From contig BBMW01000009.1 of NCBI GenBank assembly GCA_000759755.1, forward strand, positions 186,001-250,000: a stretch of DNA of 64,000 bases. The letters are read 5' to 3'. This document shows positions 20,930 through 31,692 of this stretch, one piece after another; the stretch's first letter is position 1; each line of letters starts with the position of its first letter. The notes under the pieces were generated by a model. It was not told the DNA's origin. It did no database searches and was given only the letters and a program-made list of their open reading frames with translations. The translations under genes and the position numbers were made by a program. The stretch comes from Citrobacter werkmanii NBRC 105721. GTDB taxonomy: Bacteria; Pseudomonadota; Gammaproteobacteria; Enterobacterales; Enterobacteriaceae.

Positions 20930-22222
20930 TCACAGATACGGCGACCAGGCAGGGAATTTAACCTGACCATCAGTTGCCGGAAGACGCGCTTTGAAACGCC
21001 CATCTGTAGAAACCAAATTCAGCACGGATCCCATCCCCTGAGAAGAGCTGTAGATTACCATAGTGCCGTTAGGTGCCAGACTTGGCGTTTCGTCCAGGAA
21101 CGTTGACGACAGAACTTGTACGCCACCCGCTACCAGATCTTGTTTGGCAATGTGTTGCTGACCGTTAGCCGAGCTTACCATTACCATAAATTTACCGTCG
21201 CTGCTCACATCCGCATCCTGGTTTTGCGAACCTTCCCAGGTAATACGCTGCGGAGCACCGCCGTTGACGTTAACTTTGTATACCTGCGGACGACCGGCCT
21301 GGTCAGACGTAAAGGCCAGATTCTGGCTGTCCGGGAACCAGGTTGGTTCCGTGTTGTTGCTGCGACCATCCGTCACCTGACGGATTTGACCAGAACCAAT
21401 GTCCATGACATACAGGTTCAGGCTACCGGTTTTAGACAGGGCAAACGCCAGTTTGCTGCCATCCGGAGAAAACGCCGGTGCGCCGTTGTGACGCGGGAAA
21501 GAAGCGACCTGACGAACAGCGCCGTTAGACAACGTCTGAATAACCAGCGCAGAACGACCGCTTTCGAAGGTTACGTAAGCCAGTTTTGAACCGTCCGGAG
21601 ACCACGCCGGAGACATCAGCGGCTGCGGAGAACGGTGAACCACGAACTGGTTGTAACCATCGTAGTCGGACACGCGTAATTCGTACGGGAACTGACCACC
21701 GTTGGTCTGAACAACATACGCGATACGGGTACGGAATGCGCCCTTAATACCGGTCAGTTTTTCAAATACTTCGTCACTGGCAGTATGGCCCGCGTAACGC
21801 AGCCATTGCTTGTTCACTTTATAGGTGTTCTGCGCCAGTACGGTACCCGGCGCGCCGCCGGTATCAACCAGTTGATAAGCCACGCTGTAGGAGCCATCCG
21901 GATTCGGCGTTACCTGCCCGACCACGACGGCATCAATACCCAGCGCAGACCATGCAGCAGGTTGAACTTCCGCCGCGGTACCCGGCTGCTGCGGCAGACG
22001 AGAACGATCTAATGGGTTAAATTTACCGCTGTTACGCAGGTCAGCACCTACGATACCACCGATATCTTCAGGTGCAGCACCCGGCCCTGCCCACTGGAAT
22101 GGGACAACGCCAATCGGGCGTGCCGAGTCCACCCCCTGGGTGATCTCGATACGTACTTCTGCATGCAGCACTGCTGCCCACAGCATCAGAAAACCAAATG
22201 CTACTCGTAATGCCTGCTTCAT
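20930..22222 (-). CDS. tolB: Tol-Pal periplasmic protein TolB
   Basis: Periplasmic beta-propeller that shuttles between Pal and TolA (430 aa). It has a signal peptide (cleavage near VLHA|EVRI), an N-terminal domain, then repeated WSPDGSKLA blades. Two ATG codons are adjacent (22225 and 22222). The second has better spacing from GGGAG and gives the E. coli length, so I chose it. Confidence 0.97.
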   Translation of the reverse strand: MKQALRVAFGFLMLWAAVLHAEVRIEITQGVDSARPIGVVPFQWAGPGAAPEDIGGIVGADLRNSGKFNPLDRSRLPQQPGTAAEVQPAAWSALGIDAVVVGQVTPNPDGSYSVAYQLVDTGGAPGTVLAQNTYKVNKQWLRYAGHTASDEVFEKLTGIKGAFRTRIAYVVQTNGGQFPYELRVSDYDGYNQFVVHRSPQPLMSPAWSPDGSKLAYVTFESGRSALVIQTLSNGAVRQVASFPRHNGAPAFSPDGSKLAFALSKTGSLNLYVMDIGSGQIRQVTDGRSNNTEPTWFPDSQNLAFTSDQAGRPQVYKVNVNGGAPQRITWEGSQNQDADVSSDGKFMVMVSSANGQQHIAKQDLVAGGVQVLSSTFLDETPSLAPNGTMVIYSSSQGMGSVLNLVSTDGRFKARLPATDGQVKFPAWSPYL

Positions 22223-22350
22223 CATATCTCCCTTATCTGGACGGAACGCCCACGATAATTTAGCAGAATGTTAACAAACTCAAATACACAAAACTACCAG
22301 AACTCTGTCTCAACCTTAGACTGTTTCCCCCGATTTCTCAGGGGTTGTTA

Positions 22351-23607
22351 TTACAGTTTAAAGTCCAGTTTGGCATCTTTTACTTTTTCATAAACAGCCT
22401 GGCTAGGCGGTTTAGGAATTCTGGCTGTTTTCGCAGCCGTCAACGCGGCCTGGCACAATGCCGGATCGCCGCCCTCTTCGGTCACATCCAGTAACAGACC
22501 ATCGGGTGCTAACTTAATATGTAGTACGCAAGATTTACCCGCGTACAAATCAGCACCATACAGACGGCTCTGGATCGCATTACGAATTTGAGAGGCGTAA
22601 GCACTGATATCAGCGCCAGATGCGCCGCCATTTGCACCACTTGTACCACTATCTTTCGCCGGTTGACCGCTTCCTTTCGCTCCACCACCTGATTTCGGCG
22701 CATTCTTACCGGAGCTTAAGTCACCCAACAAGTCGTCAACGCCAGAGGCCGCAGCGGCCTTCTCAGCAGCCGCTTTTTTCGCAGCAGCGGCTTTATCTGC
22801 CGCAGCTTTCTTGTCAGCAGCAGCTTTATCAGCGGCAGCTTTCTTGTCTGCAGCGGCTTTTTCCGCAGCGGCTTTCTTTTCAGCCGCCGCTTTTTCAGCG
22901 GCAGCAGCTTTTGCGGCAGCGGCTTTTTCTGCTTTTTCGGCGGCAGCTTTTTCTGCTGCAGCTTGCTTAGCAGCTTCAGCCTGGGCTTTCTTCGCGGCGT
23001 CTGCGGCAGCCTTAGCGGCTTGTGCTTCGGCAACTTTCTTCGCATCAGCGGCGGCTTTAGCGGCTTCAGCCTCAGCTTTTTTCTGTGCGTCCGCAGCGGC
23101 TTTCTTCGCGGCATCTGCCGCTTGTTTCGCCTGTGCATCCGCCTTGGCCTTCGCGTCTGCAGCAGCCTTCGCCGCAGCTTCTTCAGCCTGTTTCTGTTGC
23201 TCTTGCGCTTTCGCGGCGGCAGCTTCAGCCTGTTTCTGCTGTTCCGCCTGTTCGCGCACTTTTTCCTGCGCGGCTAAACGTTCTTTTTCCAGCTGCTTCA
23301 GTCGCTCTTGCTCAGCCGCCTGCTTCTCGCGAAGTTCCTCAGCTTGCTGCTGCGCCTGTTTTTCACGCTGCTCTTCTGCACGTTTCGCACTTGCCTGCTG
23401 TTGCTGCTGCCTGTCGTACTGTTGCACAACGGCACCAGGATCAACCATAACGGCGTCGATGGACGAACCGCCACCGCCGCCGGCTGAAGCATCAATGTGC
23501 TCATCGAACGAACTCCAGATCAGCGCTGCAAATAAAATGACATGCAGCACCGCTGAAATAATTATCGCCCTTTTGAGCTTGTCGTTTTGTTCGGTTGCCT
23601 TTGACAC
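22351..23607 (-). CDS. tolA: Tol-Pal inner-membrane protein TolA
   Basis: Transmits proton-motive force from TolQR to TolB/Pal and serves as receptor for group A colicins and filamentous phage (418 aa). It has a single N-terminal membrane helix (about residues 14-34, with the SHLS-type motif present as SAVLH), a very long Ala/Lys/Glu/Gln helix (about residues 55-290), then a Gly/Ser linker and the C-terminal domain with two Cys. It starts with GTG, as in E. coli. The low-complexity middle is a site of length variation. Confidence 0.97.
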   Translation of the reverse strand: MSKATEQNDKLKRAIIISAVLHVILFAALIWSSFDEHIDASAGGGGGSSIDAVMVDPGAVVQQYDRQQQQQASAKRAEEQREKQAQQQAEELREKQAAEQERLKQLEKERLAAQEKVREQAEQQKQAEAAAAKAQEQQKQAEEAAAKAAADAKAKADAQAKQAADAAKKAAADAQKKAEAEAAKAAADAKKVAEAQAAKAAADAAKKAQAEAAKQAAAEKAAAEKAEKAAAAKAAAAEKAAAEKKAAAEKAAADKKAAADKAAADKKAAADKAAAAKKAAAEKAAAASGVDDLLGDLSSGKNAPKSGGGAKGSGQPAKDSGTSGANGGASGADISAYASQIRNAIQSRLYGADLYAGKSCVLHIKLAPDGLLLDVTEEGGDPALCQAALTAAKTARIPKPPSQAVYEKVKDAKLDFKL

Positions 23608-23671
23608 TCTCGGTTCCCAAAAAACTGTTCGCCTGTTACGCGCTATCTTTCAAGCCAGCAATACGCAGACA

Positions 23672-24100
23672 TCAGATTGGCTGCGTCATCAAGCCAACCG
23701 ATTTTACGCCTGCACTGTGTAACAAGTTCAGCGCTTTAATTATTTCATCATAAGGCACGTCTTTCGCACCACCGATTAAAAAGACCGTTTTCGGATTGGT
23801 CTGCAGGCGGCTTTTCGCTTCCGCGATAACCTGCTCCGGCGGCAGTTGATCCATACGATCTTTTGCAACCACCACGCTGTATTGCCCAATGCCGGAAACT
23901 TCAATAATGACCGGAGGTTCGTCGTTACTGCTGACGGCTTGCGATTCGGTCGCATCCGGCAGATCGACTTCCACGCTCTGGGTAATGATCGGCGCGGTTG
24001 CCATAAAGATCAGCAGCAGCACCAGCAGTACGTCGAGCAGCGGTACAATATTGATTTCGGACTTAAGTTCGCGACGACCTCGTCCACGCGTTCTGGCCAT
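23672..24100 (-). CDS. tolR: Tol-Pal proton-channel subunit TolR
   Basis: Inner-membrane protein (142 aa) with one transmembrane helix carrying the essential Asp23 (PLLDVLLVLL) and a periplasmic domain; ExbD/TolR family. Located 3 bp after tolQ. Confidence 0.97.
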   Translation of the reverse strand: MARTRGRGRRELKSEINIVPLLDVLLVLLLIFMATAPIITQSVEVDLPDATESQAVSSNDEPPVIIEVSGIGQYSVVVAKDRMDQLPPEQVIAEAKSRLQTNPKTVFLIGGAKDVPYDEIIKALNLLHSAGVKSVGLMTQPI

Positions 24101-24103
24101 GGC

Positions 24104-25197
<1,094 letters not shown>

Positions 25198-25420
25198 TCT
25201 TACTGCCTCTTTGTTGGCTTCGTCCACTCACACCCGTTGCTTACCCTGGTAAGCGCCTGGTGACTCGCGTTTTTGCCGCCGCGATGCATCAAGAATGTCG
25301 TTGTATATCGCGCTGTCTTCACTGTACATCCCGGTAATGCAACAAAAGGTTAGTGCTTTCAAACTTCGCTACTATACGCGCGGGAATGGTGCTTTGGAAT
25401 GGGGGAAAGTAAACGGAGAG

Positions 25421-25452
25421 TAAAAAATTATGGGCTTATGCAAGCCCATAAA
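25421..25452 (-). terminator. Terminator of cydABX-ybgE
   Basis: The perfect stem TATGGGCTT/AAGCCCATA (25429-25437, 25442-25450) is followed on the minus strand by a T-run, 21 bp after ybgE. The rest of the 275-bp gap to ybgC holds the tol-pal promoter region; I see no gene in it. Confidence 0.85.
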
Positions 25453-25472
25453 TATTTAAGGATGTTTCTTAT

Positions 25473-25766
25473 TCAAAAGAAGAAGAAAATCAGACCAACA
25501 ATGAGGACGATATCCGCGATCAGCGGGCAGAAGATGCCCTGCCAGTGCACCGCGCGAGGACGAAAGCCAACGCCGTGAATGATGCCAGTGCAGACAGCCC
25601 ACATCAGCAGAAAACCATGCCAGATTTCAAGCTCACTGGTTTTGGCCGCGAAACGTGACGGGTCCCAGAATATGCAGCCAGCCAACACGATTGCCAGCAC
25701 AAAGGAAAGCGCCCGCAAGGGGCGCTTGTCCATTACCGCATAAACCATCGCGATAAGGTTGATCAT
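25473..25766 (-). CDS. ybgE: YbgE, cytochrome bd operon membrane protein
   Basis: A 97-residue protein with three hydrophobic helices (about residues 16-33, 48-66, 75-97). Strongly similar to E. coli YbgE, encoded in the cyd operon; its exact role is unknown. Its ATG overlaps the cydX stop (TGATG). Confidence 0.93.
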   Translation of the reverse strand: MINLIAMVYAVMDKRPLRALSFVLAIVLAGCIFWDPSRFAAKTSELEIWHGFLLMWAVCTGIIHGVGFRPRAVHWQGIFCPLIADIVLIVGLIFFFF

Positions 25767-25879
25767 CAGCTTTCTTCTTGTCCGGCTTTGCCTGATTCAA
25801 CGTGCTCAAGCGCCAGGGCTGTGATTATCCCAAATGCACAGGCAAGAAGCGTTCCCAGAATCCATGCGAAATACCACAT
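25766..25879 (-). CDS. cydX: CydX, small subunit of cytochrome bd-I
   Basis: A 37-residue membrane protein (starts MWYFAWILGTLLACAF, ends GQEES) between cydB and ybgE. It has a single transmembrane helix with the conserved Trp-Tyr-Phe-Ala-Trp start. CydX is needed for stability and activity of the CydAB oxidase. It is preceded by AGGAGC and overlaps ybgE by one base. Confidence 0.95.
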   Translation of the reverse strand: MWYFAWILGTLLACAFGIITALALEHVESGKAGQEES

Positions 25880-25893
25880 ATTTAGCTCCTTAC

Positions 25894-27033
25894 TTAGTAC
25901 AGAGAATGGGTGTTACGTTCAATATCTTCTTTGGTGATGCGACCAAACATTTTCCAGTAACACCAGGTGGTGTAGATGAGAATGATCGGTACAAACACCA
26001 GTGCCACATAGGTCATCACGTTCAGCGTCAGCTGACTGGAAGTCGCATCCCACATGGTCAGACTCGCGTTCATCATGGTGCTGGATGGCATCACAAACGG
26101 GAACATTGCGATACCGGCAGTCAGGATGATGCAGGCTAACGTCAGTGAGGAGAAGACGAACGCCCATGCCCCTTTCTCCATACGAGAAGTCAGGATGGTC
26201 AACAGTGGCAGAACCACGCCCAGTGCAGGAACCAGCCACAGGACAGGTGCATTATTAAAGTTCACCATCCATGCGCCAGCAACGCGCGCCACTTCTTTGG
26301 TCAGCGGGTTAGAGGCGGCATGATGATCCACTGCAGAGGTCACAACATAACCGTCAATACCGTAAATCACCCACACGCCGGCCAGCGCGAAGCAGACCAG
26401 AGTCACCAGCGCCGCTACCTGCGCGGTGGTACGCGTACGCAGGTGCAGTTCACCAACCGTACGCATCTGCAGGTAGGTTGCGCCCTGGGTGATGATCATC
26501 CCAACGCTCACGATACCTGCCAGCAGACCAAACGGATTCAGCAACTGGAAGAAGTTACCGGTGTAGTACAGACGCAGGTACTCATCGATATGGAACGGTA
26601 CGCCCTGCAACAGGTTACCGAACGCCACGCCAATTACCAGCGGCGGAACAAAGCTACCAATGAAAATGCCCCAGTCCCACATGTTACGCCAACGAGTGTC
26701 TTCAATCTTGGAACGGTAATCAAAACCGACCGGACGGAAGAATAAAGACGCCAGTACCAGAACCATCGCCACATAGAAACCAGAGAACGCAGCGGCATAC
26801 ACCATCGGCCAGGCAGCGAACAGAGCGCCACCCGCGGTGATGAGCCAAACCTGGTTACCGTCCCAGTGCGGAGCGATGGAGTTAATCATAATTCGACGCT
26901 CGGTATCATTACGACCGAGGAAACGGGTGAGCATGCCCACCCCCATGTCGAAGCCATCAGTGACCGCAAAACCAATCAGCAGAATGCCGACCAACAGCCA
27001 CCAGACAAAACGCAATACTTCATAATCGATCAT
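25894..27033 (-). CDS. cydB: Cytochrome bd-I ubiquinol oxidase subunit II
   Basis: Inner-membrane subunit of the high-affinity terminal oxidase (379 aa, eight or nine helices). Typical N-terminus YEVLRFVWWLLVG with the DGFDMGVGML motif. 15 bp after cydA in the same operon. Confidence 0.98.
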   Translation of the reverse strand: MIDYEVLRFVWWLLVGILLIGFAVTDGFDMGVGMLTRFLGRNDTERRIMINSIAPHWDGNQVWLITAGGALFAAWPMVYAAAFSGFYVAMVLVLASLFFRPVGFDYRSKIEDTRWRNMWDWGIFIGSFVPPLVIGVAFGNLLQGVPFHIDEYLRLYYTGNFFQLLNPFGLLAGIVSVGMIITQGATYLQMRTVGELHLRTRTTAQVAALVTLVCFALAGVWVIYGIDGYVVTSAVDHHAASNPLTKEVARVAGAWMVNFNNAPVLWLVPALGVVLPLLTILTSRMEKGAWAFVFSSLTLACIILTAGIAMFPFVMPSSTMMNASLTMWDATSSQLTLNVMTYVALVFVPIILIYTTWCYWKMFGRITKEDIERNTHSLY

Positions 27034-27048
27034 TTGACGACTCCTGTC

Positions 27049-28617
27049 TTAGCGTGCCGGCTGAGAAGTCACATTGGACTGCTCAAAGTGATAGCGACCG
27101 GTTTTCAGGCTGCTCGGGCCGAGGCGCGCAAACTTGAACATTAAGAACAATTCTGCCACCAGGAACAGGGTATACAGGCCACAAATCAGGATCATGGAGA
27201 ACAGCAGATCGCCTACTGTCAACGATGAGTTTGCCACCGCCGTTGGTAATACTTCGCCGATTGCCCATGGTTGTCGGCCATATTCGGCGACAAACCAACC
27301 TGCTTCTACAGCAATCCACGGCAGTGGAATACCGTACAGCGCGGCACGCAGCAGCCATTTTTTCTCACCGATGCGGTTACGAATGACGCTCCAGAAGGAA
27401 AGCGCAATAATGGCCAGCAGCAAGAAGCCACACGCCACCATGATACGGAAAGCGAAATACAGCGGCGCAACGCGAGGAATAGAATCTTTCGTTGCCTGTT
27501 GAATTTGCGCTTCGGTTGCGTCGGTGACGTTGTCCGTATAGCGTTTCAGCAGCAGACCATAACCCAGATCTTTCTTCATGCTGTTGAACTGGTCACGAAC
27601 AGCCTGATCGGTTGACCCCGCACGCAATTCTTCCAGCAGCTGATACGCCTTCATCCCGTTACGGATACGCTCTTCATGCTGCGCCATCAGGTCTTTCAGC
27701 CCAATGACCGGTGTATCAACAGAGCGGGTGGCAATGATGCCCAGCGCATAAGGAATTTGAATCGCAAATTTGTTTTCTTGTTTATCCTGGTCGGGAATAC
27801 CGAACAAGGTAAACGCAGCAGGAGCAGGTTGAGTTTCCCACTCAGCTTCAATAGCGGCGAGTTTAGTTTTCTGTACGTCGCCCATTTCGTAACCGGATTC
27901 ATCACCCAGCACGATAACAGACAGCACAGCCGCCATACCAAAGCTGGCAGCAATCGCGAAGGAGCGTTTTGCGAACGCAAAGTCACGGCCTTTCAGCATG
28001 TAATAAGCACTGATGCCAAGAATGAACATCGCGCCAGTGACATACCCCGATGCCACCGTGTGAACAAATTTCACCTGGGCAACCGGGTTGAGCACCAGTT
28101 CGGAGAAGCTCAGCATCTCCATACGCATGGTTTCGAAGTTGAAATCCGCGGCGATTGGGTTTTGCATCCAGCCGTTCGCAACCAGAATCCACAGTGCGGA
28201 CAGGTTAGAACCCAGTGCCACCAGCCAGGTGACGCACATATGCTGGACTTTACCCAAACGATCCCAACCGAAGAAGAACAGACCTACAAAGGTGGATTCG
28301 AGGAAGAAGGCCATCAAACCTTCGATAGCCAGCGGCGCACCGAAAATATCCCCTACATAATGGGAATAGTAAGACCAGTTAGTCCCGAACTGGAACTCCA
28401 TGGTCAGACCGGTAGCCACACCCAGAGCGAAGTTGATACCAAACAACTTGCCCCAGAACTTGGTCATATCTTTATAAATCTGTTTGCCGGAAAGGACGTA
28501 GACCGTTTCCATAATGGCCAGCAAGAACGCCATACCGAGCGTCAGTGGCACAAACAGGAAGTGGTACATCGCGGTCAAGGCAAACTGTAAGCGCGACAGT
28601 TCGACTATATCTAACAT
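27049..28617 (-). CDS. cydA: Cytochrome bd-I ubiquinol oxidase subunit I
   Basis: Heme-bearing subunit (522 aa, nine helices) that oxidises ubiquinol and reduces oxygen under microaerobic conditions. His19 (heme d ligand), [10 protein letters not shown] (His186, heme b558) and the Met of RIMVACG (about residue 393) are visible, together with a long Q-loop, the E. coli type. Two ATGs are adjacent; the second (28617) has proper spacing from AAGGAG and matches the E. coli length. Confidence 0.98.
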   Translation of the reverse strand: MLDIVELSRLQFALTAMYHFLFVPLTLGMAFLLAIMETVYVLSGKQIYKDMTKFWGKLFGINFALGVATGLTMEFQFGTNWSYYSHYVGDIFGAPLAIEGLMAFFLESTFVGLFFFGWDRLGKVQHMCVTWLVALGSNLSALWILVANGWMQNPIAADFNFETMRMEMLSFSELVLNPVAQVKFVHTVASGYVTGAMFILGISAYYMLKGRDFAFAKRSFAIAASFGMAAVLSVIVLGDESGYEMGDVQKTKLAAIEAEWETQPAPAAFTLFGIPDQDKQENKFAIQIPYALGIIATRSVDTPVIGLKDLMAQHEERIRNGMKAYQLLEELRAGSTDQAVRDQFNSMKKDLGYGLLLKRYTDNVTDATEAQIQQATKDSIPRVAPLYFAFRIMVACGFLLLAIIALSFWSVIRNRIGEKKWLLRAALYGIPLPWIAVEAGWFVAEYGRQPWAIGEVLPTAVANSSLTVGDLLFSMILICGLYTLFLVAELFLMFKFARLGPSSLKTGRYHFEQSNVTSQPAR

Positions 28618-28904
28618 CATGACTCCTTGCTCATCGCATGAAGACTCCGAGAGTGAACCCCGTTAGAAAGGGTCACACGCATGCCCCAATACAAATTTAT
28701 CTGCTTCCTTCCGCCGCTGTTCATTCTTCTCATTTGAAGAAACGACAATGATGAAAGGTTACAAACATGTTAATAAAACACTCAAATTGATCCCGCAATT
28801 ATATTACGCCGTAAAATCCTTACAATAAACAGGTTTTTATCGAGGCAAATTTGCATTTTTCGATAGTGATCAATTTATAGCTAATTTATCACTCTCAGAC
28901 CAAT

Positions 28905-28970
28905 TTGATCTGCGGCAATTTAACCTCTTTTTGTGTTGTTTTCCAAGTTTTAAACTTTGATTTAAATCAA
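28905..28970 (-). promoter_or_regulatory. Tandem FNR sites of the cydA promoter
   Basis: A perfect FNR site TTGATTTAAATCAA (28957-28970) and a weaker one TTGATCTGCGGCAA (28905-28918) have centres 52 bp apart. This reproduces the -53.5 and -1 FNR sites of the E. coli cyd promoter P1, about 290 bp upstream of cydA. A TGTTAA-rich stretch just beyond (28984-29000) resembles ArcA boxes. Confidence 0.8.
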
Positions 28971-29836
28971 TTTTCAAATTTATTGTTAATGGTGTTTAAC
29001 ACTACAGTGACTAGTGAACATCATGTTAACGACATGTTTTTCAATGAGTATTTGTCGTTACTACAAATGATAGAATATTTATTTAAATCTACACGGTCTT
29101 TTAACCGCTCAGGCAGACAAAATTGATAGCAGATAAAGAGTCACTATTGCTGGGTAGCTCACAGTTTTTTGTTTGGCAAGGTGTGGAATAGTTATTTCAT
29201 ACAATTTATTCATTTTATTTTTACTTATAATTAACACCAAGATGTAACTATCTCAACTGGAAGCGAAAACGCGCCCCATTGACCAACGCATTGCATTAAA
29301 CGTTCTGGCGCAGAAAGTCCGCCTGTCACTTTTATCATCACCGTAAGTTATCGTTCACGCTACTTCTTCGTTTCTGTGGCAAAGATTAAATATGACAAAA
29401 ACAATTCATTATCATTTTTATCCTAAATTTAACAAAGAAATAATTGTGACATATAAGATTAATAAATAAAAAACCGTTAGATGGTTCACAAGTTATTTAG
29501 TGAAGAGATTTTTTGAAATTATTAAAAGCGCGACCTGAATGGCGTGCACAACAAAATAAGATTTTGATCACAAACATGGCAAGTCATTTATTACTCGATT
29601 TTCTAAAAAATTAAAATCAACACAGAAAACACAACATAAGCACATGATTAAAAACACATTTTTCCAATAAAAAATATAACAATCATTTTTATCAGGATAT
29701 TTTGAAAATAGATCAATTGCTTCCTTTTTCGCTTCCACAGAAACTCCAACCCTATTAAAAGGTTGTCACAATACAAGCTCTGAATATTAGAAAAGTATTT
29801 TCACTTATTGACCATCAGCCCTACAGAGGATTACCC
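28971..29836. other. AT-rich divergent intergenic region, cydA / glmS
   Basis: About 870 bp of very AT-rich DNA without a convincing gene. It carries the distal cyd control region and, at the right end, the promoter zone of the glutamate operon. TTGTCA at 29763-29768 with TATTAG at 29785-29790 (16-bp spacing) is a possible promoter. A GC-richer patch at 29248-29346 is open for 32 codons with no start codon. Isolated CRP half-sites (TGTGA near 29443, TCACA near 29570) are too weak to call. Confidence 0.5.
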
Positions 29837-30286
29837 ATGAAAAAATCTACACTTGTTATTGGCGTCATCGGTGCTGACTGCCATGCAGTAGGCAATAAAG
29901 TTCTGGATCGCGTTTTTACTGCGCATGATTTTCACGTAATCAACCTCGGGGTGATGGTGAGCCAGGATGAATATATTGATGCCGCGATTGAAACAGGCGC
30001 CGATGCCATCGTGGTGTCCTCCATCTACGGTCATGGTGACATTGACTGCCTTGGGTTACGTGAACGCTGCATCGAACGCGGACTCGGTGACATTCTGCTG
30101 TACGTCGGCGGCAACCTGGTTGTAGGCAAACATGACTTCGCCGATGTGGAAGTGAAGTTTAAAGAGATGGGATTTAACCGCGTCTTCGCCCCCAGCCACG
30201 ATCTGGAGGATGTCTGCGCGCTTATCGCCAATGATATTCACCAACACAATGGCCTCGAACAGCGCTGCCTGGAAGAGGCTATCTGA
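29837..30286 (+). CDS. glmS: Glutamate mutase sigma (small, B12-binding) subunit
   Basis: Small subunit of the adenosylcobalamin-dependent mutase that rearranges L-glutamate to (2S,3S)-3-methylaspartate (149 aa). The B12-binding signature D-x-H-x-x-G is residues 14-19 (DCHAVG), with His16 as lower cobalt ligand, followed by SSIYGHG and [13 protein letters not shown] lies 10 bp before the ATG. First gene of the methylaspartate operon; it overlaps glmL (TGATG). Also called mutS in clostridia, which is unrelated to the mismatch-repair gene. Confidence 0.95.
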   Translation: MKKSTLVIGVIGADCHAVGNKVLDRVFTAHDFHVINLGVMVSQDEYIDAAIETGADAIVVSSIYGHGDIDCLGLRERCIERGLGDILLYVGGNLVVGKHDFADVEVKFKEMGFNRVFAPSHDLEDVCALIANDIHQHNGLEQRCLEEAI

Positions 30287-31680
30287 TGCAAACAGTTTCT
30301 GTCGATATCGGCTCGACCTGGACCAAGGCAGCCCTCTTCGCCCATGAAGGCGAGGAGTTAACCCTGGTAAACCATGTCCTGACCCCAACCACCACACATC
30401 ATCTGGCAGACGGTTTTTTTGCCAGCCTGAATCAGGTGCTGAATGTTGCCGATGCTCGCCCGTTACTGAAAAGTGGTGAAGTGCAGTTGAAATACTCCTC
30501 CTCGGCCAAGGGTGGACTCGCCGTTGCAGCGATGGGGCTGGTGCCTTCCATTACGCTGGAATCGGCAAAAGTTACCGCCCATTCGGCAGGAGCGAAAATC
30601 GCGCAATATTATTCGTACAAGCTGAACCGTCATGACATACAGGAGCTGGAATCATCACCACCGGACATCCTGTTATTTACCGGCGGTACAGACGGTGGAG
30701 AAGAAAGCTATGGTCTGGCGAATGCGCGTGCATTGGCAGACTCGAAGCTGGATTGCGCCATTATCTACGCAGGAAACCGGGACATTCAGGACGAAATACA
30801 AACGATTCTCGGGCACAAGGATCTGACCACGGTAGACAACATTCTGCCTGATCTCGATCACCCGAATCCGTTTGCCGCGCGCCAGGCGATTTGTGATGTG
30901 TTTTTGTCGCGCATTGTGAAAGGCAAAGGTCTGGACGTCATTGTCGGTGAAACAGGCGAAGAGCCAATGCCGACGCCATGGACGGTATATGAGTTAGTCA
31001 AAGCCATTAGCGATTACGACAGCGCATGGAAGGAATTCATGCTGATTGATATGGGCGGAGCCACCACGGATGTCTATTCGGCCAGCGCGAATACCCTCTC
31101 CCCCGATACCGTCCTGCATGGTGTTCCAGAGCCTTTCGTCAAACGTACTGTTGAAGGCGACCTGGGGATGCGCGTTTCCGCCGTCGTGGTGGGAGAAAGC
31201 ACGCAGGATATGGTGAAAGTCATCTTCGCCCAACAGCCGCAGCGCGAGGAAGCATTTTACCGCTACCTGCGTCATTTGGTTGGGCAGCCGGATTACCTGC
31301 CACTCAGCGAGGAGGAGAAATATTTCGACACTCTGCTGGCAGGTTTATGCGTGGGCTATGCCGCTGAGCGCCACGCGGGCACTAAAAAGCAGGTTTGCAC
31401 CTGCGTGGGTAACGTGGATTTACAGATGGGTCGCGATCTCACCACCGTACGCAAAGTCGTCGGTTCAGGTGGATGGCTCTCTCGCGCCAGCCAGTTCGAT
31501 ATCCATAACTGGCTCAAATACCGAGAGCTGGACGACCAGGGTAAAAGAATTCTGTTACCGAATCAGTTTGAGTATTACCGCGATTCAAATGGCCTGCTCC
31601 CTCTACTGGCAAACGTCGCCAGGCTGTACCCGCAAGCCGCTGCTCGCACCAGCATTCAGTGTTTAACCCTACAAAACTAA
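30286..31680 (+). CDS. glmL: Glutamate mutase reactivase MutL/GlmL
   Basis: ASKHA-fold ATPase-like protein (464 aa), encoded between the two mutase subunits. Actin-like phosphate loops are visible: VDIGSTWTKAALF at the N-terminus and LIDMGGATTDVYS near residue 253. Family members are thought to reactivate B12 mutases by ejecting damaged cobalamin. No relation to the mismatch-repair MutL. Coupled to glmS and 12 bp before glmE. Confidence 0.92.
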   Translation: MQTVSVDIGSTWTKAALFAHEGEELTLVNHVLTPTTTHHLADGFFASLNQVLNVADARPLLKSGEVQLKYSSSAKGGLAVAAMGLVPSITLESAKVTAHSAGAKIAQYYSYKLNRHDIQELESSPPDILLFTGGTDGGEESYGLANARALADSKLDCAIIYAGNRDIQDEIQTILGHKDLTTVDNILPDLDHPNPFAARQAICDVFLSRIVKGKGLDVIVGETGEEPMPTPWTVYELVKAISDYDSAWKEFMLIDMGGATTDVYSASANTLSPDTVLHGVPEPFVKRTVEGDLGMRVSAVVVGESTQDMVKVIFAQQPQREEAFYRYLRHLVGQPDYLPLSEEEKYFDTLLAGLCVGYAAERHAGTKKQVCTCVGNVDLQMGRDLTTVRKVVGSGGWLSRASQFDIHNWLKYRELDDQGKRILLPNQFEYYRDSNGLLPLLANVARLYPQAAARTSIQCLTLQN

Positions 31681-31692
31681 AGGCAGCTACGA

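Noticed and set aside
22716-23722. Long open frames overlapping tolA in other frames (Ala- and Ser-rich, Lys/Arg-rich)
   Set aside because: They arise from the repetitive Ala/Lys codons of tolA and lack ribosome sites; TolA itself is a full-length family match.
28905-29126. Open frame of 73 codons upstream of cydA
   Set aside because: It covers the FNR sites of the cyd promoter, is very AT-rich and has no ribosome site or family resemblance.
29347-29836. Integrase, transposase or attachment site at the edge of the glutamate island
   Set aside because: No such coding region or direct repeat pair was found; the right edge joins the sdh-suc terminator cleanly, so mobility is not supported.
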